DNA of 64,000 bases, taken from the NCBI GenBank assembly GCA_900316005.1, contig ONBH01000005.1, positions 16,692 through 80,691 on the forward strand, given 5' to 3'. A program made the translations under genes and the position numbers. The notes below the pieces were generated by a model that saw nothing but the letters and a program-made list of their open reading frames with translations, was not told where the DNA came from and did no database searches. Positions 24,030-31,970 of this stretch are shown piece by piece. The stretch is from an uncultured Bacteroidales bacterium. Lineage in GTDB: Bacteria; Bacteroidota; Bacteroidia; Bacteroidales; Paludibacteraceae. Within the stretch, counting starts at the first letter, position 1. Every line of letters starts with the position of its first letter.

Positions 24030-24615
24030 CACCTACCACCCGTGTACATTGACAGACTGACAAAAACGCCTCTCTCCTTTGAGGGATGGAAAAAAACATC
24101 AAAAACCCTGCGTATGGAATAGTTTTCTATTCCGGCCTACGTGGCCTTGAACGTATGGTCTCTTAGATTGCTCGTGAGCAAGCTCCCGGACACTCTAATA
24201 GTCCCATCCGTAGCAGCATGCTGCAAATCGTAAACTCTCCCATCCGCAGAAAAAACAACGAGATTTTCAATCTCTACAAAAACAGCGCAGCGTACCCTGT
24301 TCTTCTTGTTAACAAAAATGATGTTTACACTATGCTACGAAATAATCGTACCCTTGTGGTTAAGAAATGTTTTTGACTGTTTTTTCTGATTTGGGGATGA
24401 AACGATGAGGGATATAGGATGATATGCATATCATCGCGTAGAAGCAGATAAATATACATCTGAAAATTTATTTACAAGTGGATATTTAGCTGATTATACG
24501 GAGGACGGAACGTCTATATCCAAATCGTTACATACGCAAATCAGTGTTATTGATGTTTTTGTGATTCTTATTATGTCAATCGGTGAAATTAGAAAATAAA
24601 AACAACAAAAGATAT
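24030..24615. other. Long spacer with several perfect hairpins and an 18-base palindrome
   Basis: No gene is seen in this stretch of nearly 600 bases. Perfect small hairpins occur at 24134-24146 (GGCC-tacgt-GGCC), 24168-24181 (TTGCTC-gt-GAGCAA), 24213-24224 (GCAGCATGCTGC), 24260-24274 (GAGATT-ttc-AATCTC) and 24336-24350 (TACGA-aataa-TCGTA). CCCATCCG occurs twice. A perfect palindrome GATGATATGCATATCATC lies at 24418-24435, about 180 bases before the ABC ATPase gene. I find no convincing promoter of the class seen elsewhere. Confidence 0.7.
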
Positions 24616-25905
24616 ATGAGCAATAATATTGCGATAGAATTTGAGCACGTGTCGAAACAATATCGGTTAGGGTTAGTGAGCACCAAGACCCTGAGCCACG
24701 ACATTCGCCGCTTCTGGATCACCAACGTCCTCGGCAAGGAGGACCCGTATCTCAAGATCGGCGAGACCAACGACCGTGCCTCCAAGGGCAACTCCGAGTA
24801 CGTCTGGGCGCTACGCGATATCGACTTCAAGGTCGAGCAAGGCGACGTCGTTGGCATCATCGGCAAGAACGGTGCCGGCAAATCCACTTTGCTCAAGCTC
24901 CTTTCCCGCGTTACCGGTCCTACTACCGGCACTATCCGTGCCCATGGCCGTATCGGCTCCTTATTGGAAGTTGGCACCGGCTTCCATGGCGAGATGACCG
25001 GGCGGGAGAATATCTTCATGAACGGCGCCATCCTCGGCATGACGCGTAATGAGATCCAAGCCAAATTGGACGAGATCATCGATTTCTCCGGCTGCGAACG
25101 ATATATCGACACCCCGGTGAAGCGTTATTCCTCCGGTATGACAGTCCGTCTGGGATTCGCTGTTGCTGCTTTCCTCGAACCCGAGATTCTCGTCGTCGAC
25201 GAGGTCCTCGCCGTCGGCGATGCCGAGTTCCAAAAGAAAGCCATCGGCAAGATGAAAGACGTCTCCCAAGGCCAAGGCCGCACCGTCCTCTTCGTTAGTC
25301 ATAATATGACTTCCGTGAAGTCCCTTTGCAAGACTGGTATCTTGCTAGAGAATGGAATGTTGAAAGAAATGGGTCATGTGGATCAGATAGTGAGCCACTA
25401 CCTCCGTGGAGGAAGCGAGATTGATAACTACAAGCATTGGGACATTCCCCAATATAAGAATGGAGGTTTCGAATTGCTTGAGATTGGCATTCGTCCGAAA
25501 TGTGGCACTTATACCGACGTGATGTGTGTGACAGATGATTTGGATTTAGTTATTCATTATCGTCTCACGGAGTCTAAAGAGAAGTTTTGGATTACGCTGC
25601 ATATGAAGAACGAACAGGGTGAAAAGATATTCTCTTTTAGTGCTTCTGAGGATGAAGTTCAACGAACTAAGAAAACAGGAGAATATAAGCAGATTTACCA
25701 TATTCCTGCCAATTTTCTTAATTGGGGTAATTACGCCATAGATTTTATGTCATTTGAGTTCCTTTCCTCAGTGATACCATTGGTTATTGAGTCCGATATG
25801 ATTTCTTTTACGCTAGCAGGTAAATCTGTCGAAGTAGGTGGCTGGATGGGACGCGAACCTGGAGATGTAACTCCAAAATTTATATGTGAAGAAACGAGAT
25901 TATAA
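24616..25905 (+). CDS. Wzt-type ABC transporter ATPase for polysaccharide export
   Basis: The ATG at 24616 gives 429 residues; an upstream GTG is less likely. The nucleotide-binding domain (about 1-260) has Walker A GIIGKNGAGKSTLLKLLS, the ABC signature YSSGMTVRLGFAVA, Walker B EILVVDEVLAVGD and switch VSHNMTSV. A beta-rich C-terminal domain (about 290-425) matches the carbohydrate-binding Wzt extension, which in known systems recognises the modified end of the glycan. Such an ATPase needs a Wzm permease, and none is visible in the window. The first half is notably GC-rich compared with the C-terminal half. Its stop overlaps the next start (TAATG). Confidence 0.9.
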   Translation: MSNNIAIEFEHVSKQYRLGLVSTKTLSHDIRRFWITNVLGKEDPYLKIGETNDRASKGNSEYVWALRDIDFKVEQGDVVGIIGKNGAGKSTLLKLLSRVTGPTTGTIRAHGRIGSLLEVGTGFHGEMTGRENIFMNGAILGMTRNEIQAKLDEIIDFSGCERYIDTPVKRYSSGMTVRLGFAVAAFLEPEILVVDEVLAVGDAEFQKKAIGKMKDVSQGQGRTVLFVSHNMTSVKSLCKTGILLENGMLKEMGHVDQIVSHYLRGGSEIDNYKHWDIPQYKNGGFELLEIGIRPKCGTYTDVMCVTDDLDLVIHYRLTESKEKFWITLHMKNEQGEKIFSFSASEDEVQRTKKTGEYKQIYHIPANFLNWGNYAIDFMSFEFLSSVIPLVIESDMISFTLAGKSVEVGGWMGREPGDVTPKFICEETRL

Positions 25906-27284
25906 TGATAAAATCGCTAATAAATAAGGGGGAAACCCATTCATCATTAGAGTTGCTGTTTCGTTGGATTATGCAGCGTAACCAGGATGTGGATGTCCAA
26001 GTGGAGCAGATACCTTTTTCTCAGATGAATGGTTGGTACATGGATGCAGATGGGTGTATCCGGCATGAAACCGGCCGATTCTTCAGTATTGAGGGAATTC
26101 ACGTGCGGACGGATGTGAGTGTGACATATGAATGGGAGCAACCGATTATTAACCAACCGGAGATTGGGTACTTGGGAATCTTGACGAAAGAATTTGAGGG
26201 AGTGCTCTATTTTTTGATGCAAGCAAAGATTGAGCCGGGCAATGTCAACTGCGTGCAGATTAGTCCGACTCTGCAAGCCACCAAGAGCAATTATACCCAG
26301 CAACACAAAGGACGCAAGCCATTGTATCTGGAGTTTTTTCAGAATGCCAAACCGCATCAGGTGTTGCTCGATCAGTTGCAGAGTGAGCAAGGTGCACGGT
26401 TCTTACGTAAACGGAATCGCAATATCATCATCAAAGTAGATGAGGACGTGCCGGTATATGAAGATTTCGCATGGATGACTTTGGCGCAAATAAAGGAACT
26501 GCTACACCATGATAATATGGTGAATATGGATACGCGAACGGTACTTGCAGGGTTAGATTTTAGCCAATTTGAGATATCCAATGATGTCTTGGAAAAGATG
26601 TCTCCGTTTGGTCGGGATATGATAGCTTCTTCTCAAACGCACAAAGCGTACAATACTATGAATGAGCATTTGTCGTGGTTGACGCAACTAAAATCTATGG
26701 CAGAACTGAATGTGCGTTATGTGCCGTTGAAGAATATCGGTGGCGGGTGGAAACAAGATGAGTACGAAATTAGTCGCAACGATAAGAAGTATTTCCGCGT
26801 TATCGGCACACGAGTGAACATCTCCAATCGAGAAGTTACATCGTGGTGTCAACCATTAGTGCAACCTATGCAAAAAGGTCTTTGTGCATTTATCATTAAG
26901 AAGATAGATGGAGTTTATCACTTCCTCGTGCATGCTAAGATGGAGTGTGGAAACCTTGATGTATATGAATTGGCTCCGACTGTGCAATGCTTGACCGGTA
27001 ACGTGCTGGATGTGCCGAAGGATAAATGGCCGGCATACGTGGAGTATGTGATGAATGCGAAGCCGGAGCAGATATTGTATGATACATTCCAATCGGAAGA
27101 AGGGGGACGATTCTACCATGAGCAAAATCGGAATATGCTTATTGAGGTAGGCGATGAGTTCCCGATAGATGTGCCGGCTGATTATCACTGGATGACGCTT
27201 GGGCAGATACATGAGTTTATGCGATTCAATAATTACATTAATATTCAGGCACGTAGCTTAATCGCAGCGATTAAGTACGTGTGA
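25905..27284 (+). CDS. NDP-hexose 2,3-dehydratase
   Basis: This 459-residue protein has the internal two-fold repeat of the NDP-4-keto-6-deoxyhexose 2,3-dehydratase family. Each half has a similar run: GRFFSIEGIHVRT with QPIINQPEIGYLGIL in the N-half, and KYFRVIGTRVNIS with QPLVQPMQKGLCAFI in the C-half. Both halves then show the QSEQGARF/QSEEGGRF and KIEPGN/KMECGN signatures. These enzymes remove water across C2-C3 of NDP-4-keto-6-deoxyglucose on the route to 2,6-dideoxy sugars. It is coupled to the ABC ATPase by a one-base overlap and is followed by a Gfo/Idh/MocA reductase, the typical next enzyme. Confidence 0.87.
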   Translation: MIKSLINKGETHSSLELLFRWIMQRNQDVDVQVEQIPFSQMNGWYMDADGCIRHETGRFFSIEGIHVRTDVSVTYEWEQPIINQPEIGYLGILTKEFEGVLYFLMQAKIEPGNVNCVQISPTLQATKSNYTQQHKGRKPLYLEFFQNAKPHQVLLDQLQSEQGARFLRKRNRNIIIKVDEDVPVYEDFAWMTLAQIKELLHHDNMVNMDTRTVLAGLDFSQFEISNDVLEKMSPFGRDMIASSQTHKAYNTMNEHLSWLTQLKSMAELNVRYVPLKNIGGGWKQDEYEISRNDKKYFRVIGTRVNISNREVTSWCQPLVQPMQKGLCAFIIKKIDGVYHFLVHAKMECGNLDVYELAPTVQCLTGNVLDVPKDKWPAYVEYVMNAKPEQILYDTFQSEEGGRFYHEQNRNMLIEVGDEFPIDVPADYHWMTLGQIHEFMRFNNYINIQARSLIAAIKYV

Positions 27285-27345
27285 TGTGTAATGTGTAAAG
27301 TGTAATGTGTAAAAATAAACCTTACACAATCAACAATCAACAATG
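27284..27345. repeat. GTGTAATGTGTAAA / CAATCAACAATCAA iterated spacer
   Basis: Four TGTGTAAnG-like words are followed by ACAATCAACAATCAACAATG directly before the next ATG. The same two word families flank the two genes that follow. Confidence 0.85.
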
Positions 27346-28305
27346 AAAATGATGAAATTTATAGTTATCGGATGTGGCAATATTGCGCAGCGTTGTTCGA
27401 TTCCGGCATTAATGAATAGCGGTGCGACGGAAGTGGTATGCGTGGTGGATACGGACGAGCGGAAGCGCGAAACCGTAGAGACACGTTTTGGTTTGCCGTT
27501 TGAGACGGATCTGAAGAAGGTGCTGGATACATACGAGTTCGAGTCCGTCTATATCTCTACACCCAATGCTATCCATGTACAGATTGTAGAGCAAGTTGCG
27601 CCATATCATAAGAACATTCTCTGCGAAAAACCACTTGCAGGTTCGATGGCAGATGCGGAACGAATAGCGGAATTGGGAAAGCAATACAATATCCCTATTT
27701 TCGAGGGATTTATGTACCAATTCCATGAGCAGCATAAGATCAAGAACCAACTGATTGCGGATGGCACGATAGGCGAGCCGCAACTGTTCCAAGGCTGGTT
27801 CGGATTCCCACCTATAGCAGAAACAGATTTCCGCTATAAAAAGTCGCTTGGTGGAGGCTGTGTTTTGGACTCTTGTGCGTATCTCGTACATTCTGCCCGT
27901 CATTTCTATGGCTGTGAGCCGGAGCATGTGTATGCAGTATTGAGTAAAGAAGAAGGATGTGAAGTGGAGACACATGCCACAATCTTGTTGGATTTCGGAA
28001 AGGGTAGAGTGGCGAACCTCGTATCTGGATTCAATAACAAGTATAAGAGTCAACAGATAATCTGGGGAAGCAAAGGATTATTGTCGTTGGAACGCGCTTA
28101 TGCATTGCCTCCGGATTTTCAATCCACGCTGACAATTGAGACACAAGAAGGAATCACGCAACAAACCATGCCGGCATGCAATCACTTTGAAGAAGAGATG
28201 CGTTATTTTGTGGATAATTATGCTACTCATGCTGAGGCTTGGCGAGAGGAGTTCCTCAACCAAACGCGCGTTTTGATGCGCATTAAGGAAAGCACAATTG
28301 TGTAA
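27343..28305 (+). CDS. Gfo/Idh/MocA family oxidoreductase (probable NDP-sugar 3-ketoreductase)
   Basis: This 320-residue protein has an N-terminal Rossmann domain (KFIVIGCGNIAQRCSIPAL), the family EKP motif in NILCEKPLAGSMADAERIA near residue 92, and the C-terminal alpha/beta domain with GGGCVLDSCAYLVHSAR. Family members reduce keto groups on NDP-sugars. Directly after a 2,3-dehydratase, the likely substrate is the 3-keto group of the 3,4-diketo-2,6-dideoxy intermediate, an inference from context and known antibiotic-sugar pathways. The start may be the second Met (MMKFIV) rather than the first. Confidence 0.88.
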   Translation: MKMMKFIVIGCGNIAQRCSIPALMNSGATEVVCVVDTDERKRETVETRFGLPFETDLKKVLDTYEFESVYISTPNAIHVQIVEQVAPYHKNILCEKPLAGSMADAERIAELGKQYNIPIFEGFMYQFHEQHKIKNQLIADGTIGEPQLFQGWFGFPPIAETDFRYKKSLGGGCVLDSCAYLVHSARHFYGCEPEHVYAVLSKEEGCEVETHATILLDFGKGRVANLVSGFNNKYKSQQIIWGSKGLLSLERAYALPPDFQSTLTIETQEGITQQTMPACNHFEEEMRYFVDNYATHAEAWREEFLNQTRVLMRIKESTIV

Positions 28306-28440
28306 TGTGTAAGGTGTAGGAGTTGTGGAATGTGTAGCGGCTTTGCCGATGTGTAATGTGGAAAAATGTAAACATTACACAATCAACAATCAACAATATA
28401 AAGGTAAACATTACACCCTCAACAATCAACAATAGAAAAT
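28303..28440. repeat. Iterated-word spacer with mini-hairpin before a four-helix-bundle gene
   Basis: TGTGTAATGTG and ATTACACAATCAACAATCAA words alternate, with a CGGC-ttt-GCCG hairpin embedded at 28338-28348. The second half is roughly the reverse complement in word content of the first (GTGTAATG versus CATTACAC). Confidence 0.85.
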
Positions 28441-28836
28441 ATGGATGAAGTATTCGCTTTTGAACAATTGGACGTTTATCAAGTGGCTCGACGATATGTC
28501 AAAAACGTCTATCTGCTTTCGGAGAAATTTCCGCAGAAGGAAGACTTTGCGCTTACATCGCAAATCCGTAGGGCAGCCGTATCCATTACATCGAACATTG
28601 CAGAAGGCACATCGCGCTTTTCGGTAAAAGACAAGTCTCACTTTATAGAAATTGCGTACGGCTCTCTTATGGAAACCTACTCGCAATTGCAGGTGGCTTT
28701 GGATCTGGGCTATATAACCCAATCAGATATAGAACAACAACATCCGCTTGTAGTAGAATTGCGCAACCGCTTATCTGCTCTGCGGAAATCGTACATGAGT
28801 AAAACTGTGGAAGGTGGAAAGTGTAAGGACGAATAA
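28441..28836 (+). CDS. Four-helix-bundle protein (23S rRNA intervening-sequence type)
   Basis: This 131-residue, almost wholly helical protein has the family pattern FEQLDVYQVARRYVKNVYLL, FPQKEDFALTSQIRRAAVSI and TSNIAEGTSRFSVKDKSHFIEIAYGSLMET. Relatives were first seen in intervening sequences of 23S rRNA genes and are widely scattered in bacteria as stand-alone genes; their job is unknown. It breaks up the sugar-biosynthesis genes and is flanked on both sides by iterated-word spacers. A second family member lies at 63344-63706 in the same kind of setting, which hints that gene and repeats may travel together. Confidence 0.88.
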   Translation: MDEVFAFEQLDVYQVARRYVKNVYLLSEKFPQKEDFALTSQIRRAAVSITSNIAEGTSRFSVKDKSHFIEIAYGSLMETYSQLQVALDLGYITQSDIEQQHPLVVELRNRLSALRKSYMSKTVEGGKCKDE

Positions 28837-28897
28837 ACATTACACACTCAACAATCCACAATAATTTGTAAACATTAAACATTCAACATTCAACAAT
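28805..28897. repeat. Iterated-word spacer after the four-helix-bundle gene
   Basis: Words such as GGAAGGTGGAAAGTG, AACATTACACACTCAACAATC and AACATTCAACATTCAACAAT run from the end of the gene to the next ATG. Confidence 0.8.
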
Positions 28898-29983
28898 ATG
28901 AAGAATATTTATGTTACCATGCCGACATTGGCACCCTTGGAGGAAGTGGATGCATACCTGAAGCAAGTGTGGGAATCCGGTGTGATGACGCATAATGGTC
29001 CGTTGCTCCGTAAGTTCGAACATGATGTGGCTGAATGGCACGGTATGCAGCATCATACGGTAGTGGTAAATGGAACTATTGCTCTGCAATTGGCAATCCT
29101 TGCGTTAGGCTTGAAAGGTGAGATTATCACCTCTCCGTTCTCGTTTATCGCAACAACAAGTGCTATCATGTATGAGGGCTGTACACCGGTATATGCAGAC
29201 ATCAACCCAGAGACGTTGAATGTCGATCCGGCAGCCATTGAAGCCGCCATTACGGATAAGACAGTAGCGATCATGCCTGTACATGTGTTTGGTAATACTT
29301 GCGAGATAGAGGTAATAGAAGCCATTGCAAAGAAGCACAATCTAAAGGTAATCTATGATGCGTGTCACTCGGTAGGTGTGCGATACAAAGGCAAGAGTGT
29401 CTTTGCCTATGGCGATGTGTCTTGCACCAGTTATCATGCTACCAAGATGCTTAACTCTGGAGAAGGAGGAGGATGTTATACCAACGATGCAAAATTGGAT
29501 GCCAAGATGAAGCGTATCCGCTTCTTCGGTTTCTCGGAAGATAAGACGAATGTGGTAGAAGAAGGTTCCAATCTCAAGATGACAGAGGTACATGCTTCGG
29601 TTGGTTTGGCGAACCTCAAATACCTGCAAGCCGCATTGGATGACCGGAAGGAGAAGTACATGCTTTATAAACAATTGCTATCAGCTAATCCGAAGTGCCA
29701 TTTCCAACGCATCAATGAAGATAGTTGTAACTATAGTTATTTCCCATTGATTTTGGATTCGGAGGAAACATTGCTGAAAGTAGATGCAGCTTTGCAAGCG
29801 GAGCATGTGTTTGCGCGTAGGTATTTCTATCCGTCGCTGAACACGTTCACGGACATCGTGCCGTACGTCAAGATGCCGCATAGCGAAGATATTGCCAGTC
29901 GCATTCTTTGCTTGCCGCTATATTATACCTTGCAGAAAGAGGATGTAGAGAGAATAGCAAAGGTGATACTGAAAACACTATAA
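28898..29983 (+). CDS. DegT/DnrJ/EryC1-family sugar aminotransferase
   Basis: This 361-residue PLP enzyme of fold type I has an N-terminal region including GVMTHNGPLLRKFEHDVA, the cofactor-contacting ITSPFSFIATTSAIMYEG, the Asp in VIYDACHSVGV, and the PLP lysine in SYHATKMLNSGEGG near residue 187. Family members transaminate C3 or C4 keto groups of NDP-sugars. Following the 2,3-dehydratase and reductase genes, it plausibly makes a 4-amino-2,4,6-trideoxy sugar. The window does not contain an obvious NDP-glucose synthase or 4,6-dehydratase for this branch, so those steps must be encoded elsewhere. Confidence 0.9.
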   Translation: MKNIYVTMPTLAPLEEVDAYLKQVWESGVMTHNGPLLRKFEHDVAEWHGMQHHTVVVNGTIALQLAILALGLKGEIITSPFSFIATTSAIMYEGCTPVYADINPETLNVDPAAIEAAITDKTVAIMPVHVFGNTCEIEVIEAIAKKHNLKVIYDACHSVGVRYKGKSVFAYGDVSCTSYHATKMLNSGEGGGCYTNDAKLDAKMKRIRFFGFSEDKTNVVEEGSNLKMTEVHASVGLANLKYLQAALDDRKEKYMLYKQLLSANPKCHFQRINEDSCNYSYFPLILDSEETLLKVDAALQAEHVFARRYFYPSLNTFTDIVPYVKMPHSEDIASRILCLPLYYTLQKEDVERIAKVILKTL

Positions 29984-30059
29984 TAAGAGTTTGCGTAACC
30001 GACTGATGAGCGGGAGATGACCGAGAGATAACCGAGAAAAGAATATATACTGTAAATAT
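29984..30059. other. Short spacer with CCGAGAGATAA words
   Basis: Between the aminotransferase and the membrane-protein gene the sequence reads CCGACTGATGAGCGGGAGAT then CCGAGAGATAACCGAGAAA, another imperfect iteration. No promoter is evident. Confidence 0.6.
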
Positions 30060-30536
30060 ATGAGTAAAGATAAATATACAAAAATTGCTAGGGTATATCC
30101 ATCTATTGTAGGAGCTATATTGCCGTGCTTCGTAACGGTAGTTTGTTTTTGGAAATATCTACCCACGTTGAACTCCTATATTGAGGTTGTCATGATGTAT
30201 TTAGGGTATATAGGTATATCTGCTATAGTATTTTCTTCTGTAGCCTATTTGTTACGTGAATTAGTACGAGATACATCTAAGATAATTTTTCAGTTTCCAC
30301 TATTTAAAGAGGATGAGACAAATATGCCTACAACAAAAATGTTATTGTGGAGTGAAAATTTAATATCGGATGAGTATCATAATCAGATCGCTTCAAAAGT
30401 GAAAACAGATTTTCAAATACAACTGCTTCCTAAAGAAAAAGAGATGGAAAATTTGCCTCAGGCAAAATTAATCATAGCTAACGCAGTTCAGCAAATGCGT
30501 GATGTAACTCGGAATGACTCTATCTTATTACAATGA
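30060..30536 (+). pseudogene. Membrane protein, 5' part of a frameshifted gene
   Basis: This 158-residue reading frame has two hydrophobic segments (about residues 17-30 and 43-66) followed by a soluble, acidic region ending VTRNDSILLQ. The reading continues sensibly in the next frame (30514-30783), which overlaps by 23 bases and adds two more hydrophobic segments. The simplest view is one four-TM protein split by a single-base indel near 30510-30530. Alternatives are an assembly error or two coupled subunits. It leads a two-part module with the metallo-beta-lactamase gene. The family is not recognised. Confidence 0.55.
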
Positions 30537-30783
30537 TAATTATGAGTATGGATTCTGTCGTAACTATCTTGGCGCTTCTGTACTTAGTATTGTATATATG
30601 TCAATGTTATGGATTATAAACATATGGTGTCATTCTTTGCCATGGTGGGCTTTCGCACTTTGTATCGGAATACAACTTATAGCCGCTTGTATTGCATTTG
30701 TAATGTTAAAGCATAATGCGAATGCTTATGCCCGCCAATTATTTAGCGCCTATATGACTACACAAGTTTACGAAAATAAGTAA
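30514..30783 (+). pseudogene. Membrane protein, 3' part of the frameshifted gene
   Basis: This 89-residue frame begins MTLSYYNDNYEYGFCRNYLG and has two hydrophobic segments (about residues 21-38 and 43-60). YNxEYGFxRN-like stretches are more typical of the middle of a protein than a start, which supports reading it as the continuation of 30060-30536. It ends 24 bases before the metallo-beta-lactamase gene. Confidence 0.55.
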
Positions 30784-30807
30784 TATTTTAACATAAGAGG
30801 ATAGTAT

Positions 30808-31860
30808 ATGATACCCAAAACCTATGAAGTAAAATTTTTCTCTGTCGGAACAGAGAGCAAAGGCGGTGATGCAATTTTTATACGCTTTGTTGATGATAGT
30901 AACGAATGGAAAGTAATAGTTATCGATGGCGGATATGGCGAAAGCGGCGAAAATATAGTCAACTATATGAAGAACTTAGGCCTTTCTACTATAGACTTAA
31001 TGGTAAATACACATCCGGATTTAGATCATATATCTGGTTTGTTGACTATTATGGACTCGGATATTCAAGTTACTACACTTGTATACCATAGACCATGGCA
31101 TGATGCAGACTTAAATGCTGATATGTTCCAAGACAATCGTATAACAGACAAGAGTGTTAATAGACGACTGCGCGAGAATTTCAGCAAAGCGTATGAGTTG
31201 GAACAGAAGGCTATTGCAAAAGGTTGCCATATAAATGCCCCTGAATTAGGGAAAACGTACTTTGATTGTTTCATAATATTAGGTCCTACTATGGACTTGT
31301 ATCAGCAAAGACTATTAGAATCGGACAAAACCCCTACTGTACTAGATGGGGAACAAGGCTCTACATATCATAAAATAGCTTTGAAATTCAGTAGATGGAT
31401 TAATCGGATGTTACCTATAAATTGGATTCCAAACGAAGATACGTCTGCTATTAATGATACAAGTATTGTCTCTTTGCTAAGCTTGCAGGACATGAACATT
31501 TTATTTACAGGAGATGCAGGAAAACAAGGATTGAACTCCGCACTAAACTATCTTTATAAGATCTCGCCTCAAACACAAATCAATTTATTACAATTACCAC
31601 ATCATGGCAGTCGTCGCAACATAGACCCTCAGATATTATCGAGGATTGCAGCGAAAAAATATTTTATTTCTTGTCCACCGAAGGGCGAAGAAGATGGTCA
31701 TCCTTCTAAACGCTTAGTTAACGTAATATATCAATTATTCCCTGATGCCGTGGTACATAAAAATAATGACGGTCGCAATTTCATTTATCATTCCGATGAT
31801 CTTTCCATAAAAGCGACGCCAGTCGGGAGAGTTGATTCTTATGATGAGATTGAGGATTAA
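30808..31860 (+). CDS. ComEC-like metallo-beta-lactamase-fold hydrolase
   Basis: This 350-residue protein without TM helices carries the MBL metal motif as VNTHPDLDHISGLLTI (HxDxDH, about residues 70-76). It also has a ComEC-like LFTGDAGKQGL near residue 232 and LLQLPHHGSRRNI near residue 258. The same order is found in the catalytic domain of ComEC and in stand-alone relatives that often neighbour membrane or effector genes in predicted defence islands. A nuclease or nucleotide-hydrolase role is only a suggestion. It follows the split membrane-protein gene and has lower GC than the glycan genes around it. Confidence 0.82.
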   Translation: MIPKTYEVKFFSVGTESKGGDAIFIRFVDDSNEWKVIVIDGGYGESGENIVNYMKNLGLSTIDLMVNTHPDLDHISGLLTIMDSDIQVTTLVYHRPWHDADLNADMFQDNRITDKSVNRRLRENFSKAYELEQKAIAKGCHINAPELGKTYFDCFIILGPTMDLYQQRLLESDKTPTVLDGEQGSTYHKIALKFSRWINRMLPINWIPNEDTSAINDTSIVSLLSLQDMNILFTGDAGKQGLNSALNYLYKISPQTQINLLQLPHHGSRRNIDPQILSRIAAKKYFISCPPKGEEDGHPSKRLVNVIYQLFPDAVVHKNNDGRNFIYHSDDLSIKATPVGRVDSYDEIED

Positions 31861-31970
31861 ACAAACATACCAATCAGAAATATGAGTGCCAAATAAAATC
31901 AACCCAATAACTCCTTTTATTAATCATAGAAGCAAGAGGATGCTAATATGATTATTACAAAACAATACAA

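Noticed and set aside
24583..24615. Longer start (GTG) for the Wzt-type ATPase
   Set aside because: The extra residues are Asn/Lys-rich and unlike the family; the ATG at 24616 fits the domain start.
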